Shown piece after piece: positions 46,682-58,960 of a DNA stretch of 64,000 bases; positions within the stretch are counted from its first letter, which is position 1, and every line of letters starts with the position of its first letter. Source of the stretch: Lepiota brunneoincarnata (taxonomy: Eukaryota; Basidiomycota; Agaricomycetes; Agaricales; Agaricaceae); NCBI GenBank assembly GCA_023014365.1, contig JAEBUN010000026.1, forward strand, positions 372,001-436,000, in the 5' to 3' direction. The notes under the pieces are model-generated. The model was not told where the DNA came from, made no database searches, and saw only the letters and a list, made by a program, of their open reading frames with translations. Made by a program: the position numbers and the translations under genes.

Positions 46682-49482
46682 TCATGTCATGGGTGGTACC
46701 CCCCTGCATTTCTGAACATGCTCGAGGAATAATAAATCTATAGCCTCATCTTGTGATGATTGGCATTGTTGGTGGAGAAGAAGAGCTTCGTTGAAATATT
46801 GTTCAGCTTCATCCAGCCTACCCTGCTGCAAATACACTTCTCCCAACAACCAGACATCACAGGCCTCACCAAGCACAGAATGCGACTGCTGATGAAACTC
46901 CATTGCTTTCTTGAAAGATGACTTGGCTTCGTCCAGCTCATCCCATCGCAAATATATGTCTCCCAGCTTATGGACATCATTGGCCTCACCAAGCATGTCA
47001 TGCAACCACTGATGAAGCTCCATTACTTTTTTGAAAGATGACTTGGCTTTGTCTAGCTTATTTTGTTGCAAATATATGTCCCCCAGCTTGTGGACATCAT
47101 AGGCCTCACCAAGCACATCATGCGACTGCTGATGAAGCTCCATTGCTTTCTTGAAAGATGACTAAGCTTCATCTAGCTTAGCCCATTGTAAATATATGTT
47201 TCCCAGCACCCTGGATATCGTTGGCCTCACCAAGCACAGAATGTGACTGCCAGTGAAGCTCTATCACTTTCTTGAGGGATAACTTCGGCCTTGTCGAGCT
47301 TATCCCATTGAAAATACATGCATAACAAGGCCAAAACACACCACACTTGTAAGCTTGATGATCCAACCACCTTCTGTTGCAGTGCCAGCTCCATGATCTC
47401 CAAAGTGGGATTGCCCATGTAAATACACCAGAGGGTATAGTTAATGGAAGTGGAGACAATCTTCTCATCCACTTGGTCTTTCTGGAGCATTTTCGTGAAC
47501 ACTGAGTGTATGTTGAGAAGTTCTGGTGGAATGACATTATGGCCAGCAGGGGTCCTTGTAGTTCAGCAAACTGATCTATCACTTTGGCGTAGAACGCGCC
47601 TAAGCAGTGACCTGAGAGATGGATCTGTCTGCATCTTCATGCCAAACTCATGGATCGGCACAAGCATTCGGTATCTGAGATCTCCCTCAGTTCCATCAAC
47701 ATAGAGGAGTGATACCTGTTGTAGGGACACCAATGTCTCCTGAAGGCAGATGCTTTCTGGTAAGTGGCTTTGGAGGTCATCAATGACCTTCTGTCAACAT
47801 GGGAACCCATCTGGAAGGCTCAATAGCATGGTAAAAACAGGGATCGCATTTGGATCTGCCTGCATATGTGGACTGTGTACCGACAGATAAATAGAGGTGT
47901 CAAGATTGGATAAGCAGGTCCTTGGTACCTGTCCCTATAGCCTTTGTCTGTGCCTGCTGCCACCGTACCCACAACGATTCAGAGCTCTTCGTTGTCTTCT
48001 TGTAACTGGGTAACAATGAGCTTCACAACCAGAGGTATCCCATTGGCAACTTGAACCAATTTTTTGGCAAACTCTTCCACAGGCACTTGAGACTTTTCGA
48101 CTATCAATTTTGAGTCAATGTTGCTCAGTTCCTTCAAGGGTGGGAGTAACAGGCTTGGACCAGGTGACTCCAGAAGGGTGCTGGGTACCTGTGCATGGTG
48201 ATAATGATGGCGAGTTCAGGGTAGACAATCAAGGTGGGACAAGAAGTCCTCCATGTCCCATTCAGATCATCTCATCCTCCCAAACTGGTCTCGAAGTTAT
48301 CCAAGCATAGGATGGTGCTATTGTGGAACCAGGATAGAACTGTATCAATCAAGTGTTCATTGCAATCAGAAGGTGGGATACACAGCGCATTGGCCATTTC
48401 CCAAATTAAGCCAGGATAATGAATGTGATTGCTTCACAGGAGACAAAGTACCATGCAGGGTATTTCTCAATCACTGCATGGTCATGTATAGCAGTGAGCA
48501 CGAAGTGTTGTTTTCCCCATCCCACCAGTCCCCAAGATTGGGACCCGTGCAGCAATGGGCCACCTGAGTAATGTTCCAATGACCATGGATTTCTCTTCAT
48601 CTCTCCTGATCATCTGATTGGGTCGAGGAATGGGTCTGTAGAGAATACTGAATAGAGGGGGTGAGGATGAGGATGTTGGTTACAGATAGGACTGAGGTTT
48701 GTTGTACCTTGCTGGACCTGAAGCTGCCTGAGTAGGGTTGAGTTAGATTAATGAGCTGGAAGAGGATTCCAGTCTGCAGAGGCCAAATGAGAGCAACCAA
48801 TACAAATATGGATTCCAAACATATGGTGAGATTCATGTTGAAGCTCTTGATGAGACAGTCGTACTTGGCCAGAGTCTCGATCCTTGTATTCCAATTCACT
48901 ACCTTGTCAAGTTTCCCCCAGAAGCCTTTTGGGGTTTTTGCCATGAGCGTGGCTAGTGTATCTTCAAGGAGACTGAGCAGGGGATGAGCTAATCCACAAA
49001 GACCAACAACTGATTGGATGTTGTTACCATTTGTACTCTTCTGATTTCTGCACTGTAGCTTCCAGCTGATGTCTGTTCGGTGATGCAGGCAACTTGGAGC
49101 AGGCCATCGAGGATCACTTCTGACCTGCCTACTATTTTCTTGATGAGTTCCTGAGACTGATCCCTTTCAGTTTGTAGTTCCTGTTATGTTGTTAGATGGA
49201 CCTCCAATTTTAAGCAAGCTTGTGCACCTCTCTGATCTTGATTATTTGAAGCAAAATTCTCACAACCCCCTTCACAGTACGGTAAATCTTTGGATAGCTC
49301 ACTGACCTCCTTCATAAACTTTGCTAATGTATCAGGTTAGGTTAATGGTGGTGGAGACAATGTGCTCAGGGTTTGATGGTGGTGGAATGGCTAAGGGTCC
49401 GCTAAGGACAGGCATAGTAGGTAATGCATGAGTGGCCATAATTGTCGCTGAGGCTTGCAAGATGGTATGTTGAGTGGAAGTC
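46682..49482 (-). pseudogene. NB-ARC/TPR NTPase, copy 2 (decayed)
   Basis: On the complement it starts ATGACTTCCACTCAAC at 49,482. The first exon has an inserted C giving ACC-TGA where copy 3 reads ACT-GAT, plus an extra T in TACTGTGAAG. The P-loop region near 48.54 kb still shows VGWGKQHF in place of GMGKTTL, so Walker A is destroyed. The EKYPAWYFVSCEAIT segment, FHNSTILCLDNFET and the helical linker are present in several frames. The C-terminal TPRs (46,682-47,143) remain open: LGEAYDVHKLGDIYLQQNKL, then a last unit RLDEAEQYFNEALLLHQQ. It has the strongest CpG loss of the three copies. Confidence 0.78.
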
Positions 49483-50869
49483 ATGGCTTGAGTCTTTGGG
49501 TGCCATTATTGCTGTATAACTGCTGTGTCTCCAGCATCAATTTTCTCACAAGCCCCATACCATGGGAATATCTTGGTGTGACTACAAGTGCCTTGATTGT
49601 CCATATAGGGCAAGCCCAGGAATGCGTTTGAGAGATGGTGGGAGGGAGACAGGTAGCCTGTGATAGACTCTCTGGGAAATGGATGTCTGTATCAACGTTC
49701 AAGCTGTTTCCCTTAGTTGAATCCCCAAAAAAGTATTTGGGGACAATAGTGCAATATTTTCATTAACCCAGAAGACAAAGTCTCCCTGTCTTCAGGGCCC
49801 GAGCACCGGGACCCTTTGTATGCTGCGTGAGATGACCCCCCATGGGACGGTGATATCCCCACAATACATGTACAACAGACTCTGTCACCACACATTCTCT
49901 CATTGATTCAGGGATTGTGATCGTTTGGTGACAGCTGTTATAGCCCTGAGAGCAAAGCAAATTATTCAATGAGGAGTTGTAATAACATCAACCTTCGTTG
50001 ACATAAGTAGGCCACAGCAAATGAGTCAATGCCTGCAAGGATCTAACCCAACCATGGAACCATGGTGCGAGCATAGGGTATGTATGAGGGTTGAGAGGTC
50101 ATCAAACTATGCAGTAGAACAATGCACTAGCGCCGATCGGGATTTGGTGGGTGGTACAAAGTAATGAGTTAGGTGGGGGAGAGATTGAGAACAGGTAGGT
50201 CAATTACTTGGATCTGTGTGTGGAGGGCCAACCCTCTGGCTAACCAAACAATAAGCGCAAGCCTGGTGTTTGGGAGGTTCTGACTCCTGAGGTCAGGTTT
50301 CACTAGAACAGAAATATATTCACAGTCCGTTTCATCTTGTCCATTCCCAGTAATACACACCCCCTTGTTCATCAGTAAATTGCTATCAAGGTGTTCTGTG
50401 CATGGATACCGGTGTGCTGCTCTCCAGCCAGATAGTGTCATTCATCAATTCAGCCCCGTGACAATTTTCGAGGCTTAGAATAGTCCATCATATCCTAAAC
50501 CTCTTTTGAGTCCTAAAACACCATATCTTGATGCCCTATTCCGTTAACACCGTGTGGTGGTATCCAATTGACAACTCCTACATACAGAATTGGTATCCGC
50601 GATGATCCTGGTATTCTATGCGATGTTCGATGAGCTAACGTAGCTAACAAAAGCATGCGTGATGGTTATAAAATAGTATGTGTAGCAAGTATTTGTCCCA
50701 ACCTCCCGTTGGGTCTGTGTGAGTATCTGGCCTGGGGGTTTGGACAGCATTTGGTCTTCTGTCACATCACAGCTTGTTGGGATTGTTCTCTCTATGGAAT
50801 ACCTGTGGTTCAATATGGTATGCTGACATTGTTCGACTTGATGTGCATCAGCTCTTGATGAAAGGCATG
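49483..50869. other. divergent intergenic region, module copy 2
   Basis: This lies between the NB-ARC/TPR gene and the DUF6534-like relic. It aligns with 57.76-58.96 kb over most of its length, for example the blocks around 50,220-50,330 and 58,430-58,540. It also holds GATCGGGATTTGGTGGG near 50,136, a motif recurring near 52,778 and 54,538. No gene is supported. Confidence 0.55.
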
Positions 50870-52300
50870 AAACACAGTTCTCTACCCGTTATACCTCAAC
50901 AGCGATAAAACCACTATCAAAGTCATAGGTATGAGATCCCCATTTTCAAAAATCTTTTCGGCATGGCTGGCATTTCCCGGGGCCCAAGTACAATTTATTT
51001 TCCTCCTGGATACACCTCAATCAACGCTAATATCTTCTTCTGGTTCACATTCAACTTTTGCAACATTGCCAAGCTGAACGAAGTCCATCTCGCCGCTATC
51101 AAAATACCAGCCCCTGATGCTGTGGTCACATTCGCAGTACAAATAGTGTATTACTGGAGAATCTGGGTCTTGGGTCAGTGGAAGACTCTACCCGCATTAA
51201 CAGCTTTTGCAAGTTGATTTCCACTGATTGCCCCAGATCCAAGCTAATAAACTTCCGTGGGATGGATGGATGGTAGATCGCACATGTTGCTGCTGCCTGT
51301 GGACTCGCAGCTGGCATCAGAGTCAGTACGACCCTCTTGTTTTTTTTCCCGCTTCCGAGTGTGCTCATCACTGAGGGTTCTGACAGGATTCTGCGCTGAA
51401 AGGTATACTCACTCTGGATGAGAGCTACTGCGTTCCAATCATGGTGTATTTTCCTGAAAACCTTCACACTTTCTTCCCCCCACAATTACTAACTCTCAGT
51501 GTGTAGCTATGGCCTTTTGGTAGCACGGTGAAGGACACGATAATTCTGAGCTGTATGGCCTGCATCGTATGTCCCATCTCCCTTATCTTCCTGGTAAGTT
51601 ACAAACCATCCTACAGCTATTACGCGCGAAACGCGAACCCGCTGCGATCCGACCAGAGACTGAAAGGAACAAAATATGCGACTATTAACAATCACACTTG
51701 AAGCCAACGTGACCCAGGTACGTGAAGCCAGTTGAAATTGAACCCATTCACCCTTCCTCCTCAACTCCTTCGCAATCGACTTTCAGCCACTGTGGCCATT
51801 CGAAACTGTTCTAATTGCTCCCCCTGCGCGTTATCAAAACCTTTCAAGCGCACTTGAATGATTGTTATAGGTGACAAACATCTACCAATGCGGGTGGGCA
51901 ATATCTCCCTTTGTCACGTCCTTTGACATCCCCGATGGCATGTCCACCAAACGGCGGACACCTCCTTGGGAAACTGCCGGCCGCCCCTCTCTCTTTTCAT
52001 GTGTGGGATTTATAACTGATACAACGTCATCATACAGCTACAGCAACTGCTTCATGATCCTTCTCAATCAACACCATCACTACAGGAGCTCAACAGAAAG
52101 CACTGGCACTGACAATTGAGTAGGGTACGATGGTATCAGGTTCGCAGTTGTGGCCGCAAGCGCCTAGATCGTTGGTGGCGGCTGAGTCTCAAAATATATT
52201 CAATAAGGATGTAAAGAGAAGACATAGGAATGAGCCATCATTCGCCAGGGTTGTGTTTGCGAAATCTGTCATGAATGTGGATACTCTACCTGGGGAATGA
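50870..52300 (+). pseudogene. DUF6534-like membrane protein relic, copy in module 2
   Basis: The best-preserved segment reads INANIFFWFTFNFCNIAKL, then FAVQIVYYWRIWVLGQWKT, LPALTAF and, after a probable intron, IAHVAAACGLAAGIR. This order resembles the core of Agaricomycete DUF6534 proteins, which are multi-pass membrane proteins of unknown function. The C-terminal part near 52,200-52,300 reads EPSFARVVFAKSV...LPGE-stop. Intervening exons are hard to place, and the initiating exon is not identifiable, so I call it a relic. Confidence 0.55.
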
Positions 52301-52990
52301 ATTGAGGCGTGTCTCATAAGAAACCAGCGATTGAACAAATATATACATATATAAGTGGAAGGGGGGCCACGATGTCCCTACGAGAAGCCCTGATAACCGT
52401 CTCTGAATGCGAGCCACCAAAACCCTTCGTATGCCGAGTGAGATGATCCTCTGGGGAGATAATACAGTTGAACACCGACGTGCGAAACGCTGGTGCCCAA
52501 CGCGTGGTTTGATGGCCTTGCGCATCGCTCAGTCATCGAACATACATACATCGAATAGCACTTGTCCAAGGGACATAGCGCGAATCCAATGGATGATATG
52601 AGTCTTCACACATCAATCACTTGATGTGTGTGCCCGGGAGCGTGTACATGCACTCTCCTGGAGGGGGATCCATGGTACATCAGGGTCAACGCAGGTAGCT
52701 CCAGGCTTGACAAGTGCAGAGCATGGAATGGTGCAGAGCTTCATCAGACTATATGCATAGAGCATGCATTGGCACCAATCGGGATTTGGTGGGCGGCAGG
52801 GAGACTTCAGGTTGGGTCGTGGAGGAGGGGAGGGAAAGGAAGAATGGATCAATGCGTCAGTCAGGGTCTGCCCTTAAGCGCATATCACCCAGTCAATAAT
52901 GTCACCAGACTGAGGAGGGATTCGCTCTCCTCCCATCCCATCTGCCTTTTAGGCCACCTCTCCGCTTTCTCACATGGCTAACAGCAACCA
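52301..52990. other. module flank repeats, no gene
   Basis: About 52,301-52,520 matches 60,321-60,540. About 52,660-52,860 resembles 54,490-54,570 (shared GCATTGGCACC and GGATTTGGTGGGCG). No supported gene. Confidence 0.5.
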
Positions 52991-53420
52991 CCCACAAACA
53001 AATGTACTTGAAACAACTCACTAGGGTCTATAACGCTCGTATGTTCGTTGATGGTAAGTTGTAGAGTCAGAGCGCTTGGATCAATGCGTACTCGATTGTT
53101 TCTATATCAACTGCACAAGAAGCGGTTAACTGTTAAAGCAAGATGTCGCAGAGCATATCCGAACCCGGTGTTTATAGTGACAGTTGTTTTGAAGCTAGAA
53201 ACGCTGAACGTGAGACCAAGTGCCCTGTCACAGTTGGTATCAACTTGAGCACAAATCCTTCATGCTCCTGGGAACAAGTACGATAGAGGCTCTCACATGG
53301 AGTTGGTTTGCAATAAATGTGTTGATGAGGATGTGTCATGCTATCAGCTGGGTTCTTGTTTAGGCTCGATCGATGGCCACAAAGCATTGGCTTCTATCCC
53401 TAGGGAGATGGAGGAGAAAT
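52991..53420 (-). pseudogene. ALDH 5' end relic (a)
   Basis: On the complement the GGGCACTTGGTCTCACGTTCAG segment of the ALDH first exon is recognisable, but the ATG is lost (CTGTGACAGGG). The second exon is truncated after about four codons. The ALDH upstream block TCGATCGATGGCCACAAAGC remains near 53,370. Everything downstream of the third exon is missing. Confidence 0.68.
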
Positions 53421-53479
53421 AAGATATCCAGAGTGCTAATGGAACGCATGCAGATGCATAAGTCGCGATATAATCAGGG

Positions 53480-54531
53480 GTTGACTTCTCAAAACCTTGA
53501 GGGCCACAAACCTAGGTTGCTTGCATGATTCTGAGAGATCATATTCTCCGCAATATGCTTGATGAGGGATCATGAGCACAGGTGACAAAAGTAATGCGTA
53601 AGAACACCTTACCGTAGAGTTGTACCAATCCCTGCAGGACCAAGTATCCTGATCGATATTAATTCTCCGAAACGCTCGAAAACCCGATTCCACCAGTCTC
53701 CCCTGGTCAACTACACTCACAATAGAGCACCTGTGATCTCGAGTATGTGTGATCAGGTGCTTTGAATCAGATCCAGCAATGGGGAATTTCGACCCAGTAA
53801 TCTTGGACAGCTCAATCGCAGCCTGAATTACTTCCTCTCCAGAGATTTTTGGGAGGAAAGTGAGAGAGCCAATGTCAGCTGCGAAGCCCTCTATGGCGAC
53901 TTCCTATATACGTATGAACATCAGCACATAGCTAGGGAGGGGGGCAGGCAACCCACTTTGATAGCAAGAGCTGTGTTGGATGGTGCATATCAAATAGCCC
54001 GCACGGAAATCATGTCCACACCAAATCCAAGGGTGGTCCACGCACAGCAGAAATGACGGTGAATGGGGTGCTTTCTGGCATTGTGATGGTTTTCTGGAAT
54101 CTGAGGATGAGCGTCTGGCATTGTGAGGGAGGATTGCGTCTTGTCTTGGCCTGCCTCCGAGCCTTCTGCGGCGCAGTTTACTGCATCGGCTACTGCAAGG
54201 GCGGATGATCTGTGTGAGGTGCACAAATGATGCTCCAGACGAGAGGGGCATATGGTCAAGTCCTGCTGCAAAGATTTTTGGGAAGCTAGATGTGAGCACA
54301 AGAGCATGTGCGTCATAACTGTCTTTGATTAAGCTGTCGAAGAGGTTGTACATATGGTTGCCAGTACCTGCCCAGACAGTCCGCCATTCGCTTTGGAAAT
54401 TGAGATGGGTTTATGCACTCAACATTGAAGGGCATTGACTGAAGCCCCGAGTGCGGCGCAGCTGGAGTTGACATGTACTGTGCATTAGCTTGAAGGGTGG
54501 GGGATGGATGCATAGAACTACGCATTGGCAC
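53480..54531 (-). pseudogene. ECH1-like dienoyl-CoA isomerase pseudogene (b)
   Basis: The complement aligns along the whole length of the ECH1 pseudogene at 7.7-8.9 kb: FNVECINPSQFP, LFDSLIKDSYDAHALVL, SSFPKIFAAGLD, then out of frame the GFGVDMISVRAI segment near 54.0 kb. The tail reads FVALKVL with no SKL. The GPVFG oxyanion segment and frames around it are damaged. It lies between two ALDH 5' relics on the same strand. Confidence 0.75.
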
Positions 54532-54589
54532 CGGTCAGGATTTGGTGGGCGACAGGAGAATGGCAGGTTGAGTCATGGAGGGAGGGTTG

Positions 54590-55310
54590 GGACATCAGTT
54601 GGGGACATCACCAGACTGGAATTTGGAGACACTCCTCTCCATTCTGGCGATTTGGGCCAGGGTGAAACGAGAGCACCATCTCGAAGCTGGAACGGAAGTA
54701 GGATGAGCATGTCATCTTGCACAAGAGGTACATGTCCCTGTGCTCTGCACCTGGGCCTTTGGGTCCCCGTGAACATGAGATGTACCTTATTGGTGGCTTT
54801 AATGGCAATTTCGATGTCTTTGGAGGTCGTACCCAGAGAACTTTACCAGTTTCTGCCGGCAGTGTAAGAATGAACAGACCCACAAACGAATGCACTTGAA
54901 ACAACTCACTAGGGTCGATAATGCTTGTATGTTCATTGATGGTAAGCTGGAGAGTCAAAGCGCTTGGATCAATGCGTACTCGATTGTTTCTATATCAGCT
55001 GCACAAGAGGCAGGGTAACTGTCAAAGTAAGATGCTGTAAAGCATATCCGAACCCAGTACTTACGGTGACAAGTCGCTTCAAAGCTAGAAATGTTGAATG
55101 TGAGACCAAGTGCCCGCTATAATTAATATCAAATTGAGTGCAAAATCCCAGTCTACACGGTTTTATATGTCTTAGACACTCCTGGGAACAAGGGGGTAGG
55201 ACTGCGAGTGAGACGCTCACACGGAGTTGGTTTGTAATGAATGTGTTGACAAGGATGTGTCATGCTATCACCCGTGTTTTAATTTAGGCATGATCGATGG
55301 CCACAAAGCT
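54590..55310 (-). pseudogene. ALDH 5' end relic (b)
   Basis: The complement contains the TATA box near 55,160, the first exon with its start changed from ATG to ATA (ATAGCGGGCACTTGG), and the intron 1 donor. Exons 2-4 follow in fragments, including a piece reading SIIDPS and later ETGKVL. The sequence joins ECH1 relic (b) at about 54,550-54,590. The catalytic half is absent. Confidence 0.72.
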
Positions 55311-55608
55311 TCTGCTGGAAGCTATCCCATATCCATGATTCGTGTCTATAATACCAACACCACCAAGCTGACAATTGATTTATTCTGCATGCTATGCTGG
55401 TGTGTTTCGTTGTTCTCCTCTATCCCTTGTGTGTTCTTCTTGGTTATGCTCTGGCCCGTCTGTGTCATTTGCTGGTATGTATGTGGGAATAGAGATCCTT
55501 CCTATTAATTGTACATGTGTAATTACAAACAATGAATTATGAACTCAAACAACCGGAGATGATCGAAAAATGAGAAACATGAGGCAATACCTAAAGCACT
55601 GACATGCC
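55311..55608. other. short spacer with repeat and NB-ARC/TPR 3' flank
   Basis: About 55,318-55,380 matches the CpG-free region at 45,897-45,962. About 55,489-55,608 matches the 3' flank of the other NB-ARC/TPR copies. No gene. Confidence 0.6.
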
Positions 55609-57760
55609 TCATGTCATGGGTGATGCCTCCCTGTGTTTCCGAACATGCTCAAGTAATGATAAATCTGTAGCCTCATCTTGCGATGATTGGCATTGACGGT
55701 GAAGAAGAAGGGCTTTTTTGAAATATTGTTCAGCCTCATCCACCCTATCCTGTCGCAAATACACTTCTCCCAACAAGCGGACATCATCAGCCTCACCAAG
55801 CATGTCATGCGACTGCTGATGAAGCTCCATCGCTTTCTTGAAAGATGACTTGGCTTCATCTAGTTTATCCCGTCGCAAACATATATCTCCCAGCTTCTGG
55901 ACATCATTGGCCTCACCAAACACGTCATGCAACTGCTGATGAAGCTCCATTGCTTTCTTGAAAGACAACTTGGCCTCGTTGAGGTTATTCCATTGAAAAT
56001 ACACACGCAACAAGGCTGAAATGCACCGCACACGTATGCTTGACAATCCAACCACCTTCTGTTGTAGTGCCAGCTCGATGATCTCCGAAGTGGGATTGCC
56101 CATATAAATGCACCAGAGGGTGTAATAATGGAGCTGTTGACAATCTTCTCATCCACTCGGTCTTTCTTGAGCATTTTCGTGAACACCGAGTGTATGTTGA
56201 GAAGTTCTGGTGGAATGACATTATGGCCAGCGGGGTCCGTGTAGTCCGCAAACTGATCCATCATCTTCGTGTAGAACACGCCTAAGCAGTGATCGAGGGA
56301 TGGATCTGTCTCCATCTTCATGCCAGATTCACAGATCAGCACAAGCATTCAATATCTGAGATTTCCCTCTGGTTCCATCGACCTAGACAAGTGATACCCG
56401 TTGCAGGGACACCAATGTCTCCCGAAGGCGGATGCTTTCTGGTAAGTGGCTCTGGAGGTCATCAACGGCCTCCTGTCGACATGGGAACCCATCTGGAAGG
56501 CTTGATAGCATGGTAAGGACAGGGATCGCATTTGGGTCTCCCTGCATACATGGGCTGTGCACCAACAGATAAATGGAGGCGTCGAGATTGGATAAGCGGT
56601 CCTTGGTACCCATCCCTATAGCCTTTGTCTGCTGTCTGATGCCACCATACCCACAACAATTCAGAGCTCTCGTTGTCTTCTTGTAACTGGGTAACAATGA
56701 GCTTCATGACCAGAGGTATCCCGTTGGCGACTTGAACCAATTTTCGGTGAACTCGTCCACAGGCACTTGAGACTTTTTCAACTATCAATTTCACAGTCGA
56801 TGTCGCTCAATTTCTTCAAGGATGGGAGTAATGGCTTGGACCAGGTGACTCCAGAAGGGTGCTGGGTACCTGCGCATGGTGATAATGATGGCGAGTTCGG
56901 GTAGACTGATCAAGGTGGGACAAGAAGTCCTCCATGTCCCAGTCAGATCATCTCAGTCCTCCCAAACGGTCTCAAATTTATCCAAGCATAGGATGGTGCT
57001 ATTGTGGAACTGGGATAGAACAGTGTCAATCAAATGTTCATTGCGATCAGAAGGCGGGATACGCAGCACATTGGCCATTTCCCGAATTAGGCCAGATAAC
57101 GATGTGATTGCTTCGCAGGAGACAAAGTACTGTGCAGGGTATTTCTCAATCACTGCATGGTCATGATAGCAGTGAGTGCCAGTGTCGTTTTCCCCATCCC
57201 ACCAGTCCCCAAGATTGCGACTCACAGGTGATGGGCCGCTGAGTAATGTTCCAACGACCATGGATTTCTCTTCATCTCTCCCGATCATCTGATTGGGTCG
57301 AGGAATGGGTTTGTAGAGAATACTGAATAGAGGGGATGAGGATGAGGATGTTGGTTACATCGGTGATGCGGCAACTTGGAGCAAGCCATCAAGGATGACC
57401 TTTGACCTTCCCAGTATCTTCTCGATGAGTTCCTGAGACCGATCCTTTTTGGTTTGTATTTCCTATTATGTTGTTAGATGGACCTCCGATTTCCAGCGAG
57501 CTTGTGCACCTCTCTGATCCTGATGATTTGAAGCAAAATTCCTGCAAACACCTTCACGTACGGTAAATCTTTGAACAACTCACTGGCCTCCTTCGCAATC
57601 TTTGCTATGGTATCAGTTAGGTTAACGGTGGTGGAGGCGATACGCTCGGAGTTTGATGCTGGTGGAATGGCTGAGGGTCCGCTGAGGCCAGGCATAGTAG
57701 GTAATCCGTGAGCAGTCATAATTGTCGTTGAGGCCTGCAAGATGGTACGTCGAGTAGAAG
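55609..57760 (-). pseudogene. NB-ARC/TPR NTPase, copy 3 (decayed)
   Basis: On the complement the first exon is open (MTAHGLPTMPGLSGPSAIPP...IAKEASELFKDLPYVKVFAG), but the expected ATG reads TTG at about 57,758. Walker A near 57.2 kb reads GMGKTT with a frame change just after. The EKYPAQYFVSCEAIT and FHNSTILCLDKFETVWED segments (57.0-57.1 kb) are intact and followed by a stop. Near 56.13 kb a one-base loss changes SINYTLWCIY to SIITPSGAFI. Three C-terminal TPR units are open at 55,609-55,990. About 500 bp found in the other copies between exon 1 and the P-loop is missing. Confidence 0.8.
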
Positions 57761-58960
57761 TCAATACTTGAGTCTTAGGGTGCCCGTTATTGCTGTACAA
57801 CGCTGTGTCTCCAGCATCAAATTCCCCACAAGCATGGGACCATCTCGGCAGTGGCTACAAGTGCCTGAATTGTCTGTGTTGGGTGCAAGCCTAGGAATGC
57901 GTTTGACAGATGACGGGAGACAAGTAGCCTGTGATAGACTCTCTGGGAAATGGATGTCTGTATCGAGATTTTGTGTTTGTTTTTCCCTTAATTGAATCCT
58001 CAAAAATGTATTTACGGACAATGGCACAATATCTTCATTAACCAGAAAGACAAAATCTCCCTGTCTTCGAAGCCCGAGCACCAGGACTCTTTGTATGCCA
58101 CGTGAGGTGACCCCCCATGGACGGTGATGTCCACACAATACATGCACAACTGGAGTCTGTCATCGTACATTCTCTCATTGGTTCAGGGGTTGCGATCGTT
58201 CAATGACAGCTATGTTATAGCCCCTGAGAATAAAGCAATTCAGTGAGTCGGAATAACCGTGAGTGAGAGCTGCCTTGACAGGTGTAGGGCATGAGGGTTT
58301 AGAGGCCATCAAACTATGTGTAGAACAATGTACTAGGGCTTGGTGGGTGGTACGAAGTAATGAGTCAGGTGGGGGAGAGATTGAGAACGGGGAGGTCAAC
58401 TACTTGGATCTGTGTGTGGTAGGGGCCAACCCTCAGGCTAACCAAACAATACGCGCAAGCCTGGTGTTTGGGAGCTTCTGACTCCTGAGGTCAGGTTTCA
58501 CTAGAACACACAATCCGTTTCATCTTGTCCATTCCTGGTGATACACAGCCCCTTGTTCGTCAGTAAATGATTATCAAAGTGTTCTGTGCATGGGTACCGG
58601 TGTGCCACTCTCTGGCCAACTGATGGCGTCATTCGTCAATTCAGCCAGCGTGACAATTTTCGAGGCTTAGAATAGCCCATCATATCCTAAACCTCCCTTG
58701 AGTCCAGAAACACCATATCTTGAGGCCCTGTTCCATTATCGCTGTGTGGTGGTATCCAATTGACGACTCATACATACAGAATTGGTTTCTGTGACAATCC
58801 TGGTATTCCATACAGTGTTCGATGAGCTAACAGGAGCTAACGAAAGCACGCAGTGATGGTTATAAAATAGCATGTGGGGCAAGAATTTGTCCCAACCTCC
58901 CAACGATTGTACACAGGTGCAAGCTCCGGTGGTGAGTTGGGTCTGTGTGGGCACCTGGCC
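57761..58960. other. divergent intergenic region, module copy 3
   Basis: Paralogous to 49.48-50.87 kb. It should have held the promoters of the NB-ARC/TPR gene (-) and DUF6534-like gene (+). No gene seen. Confidence 0.55.
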
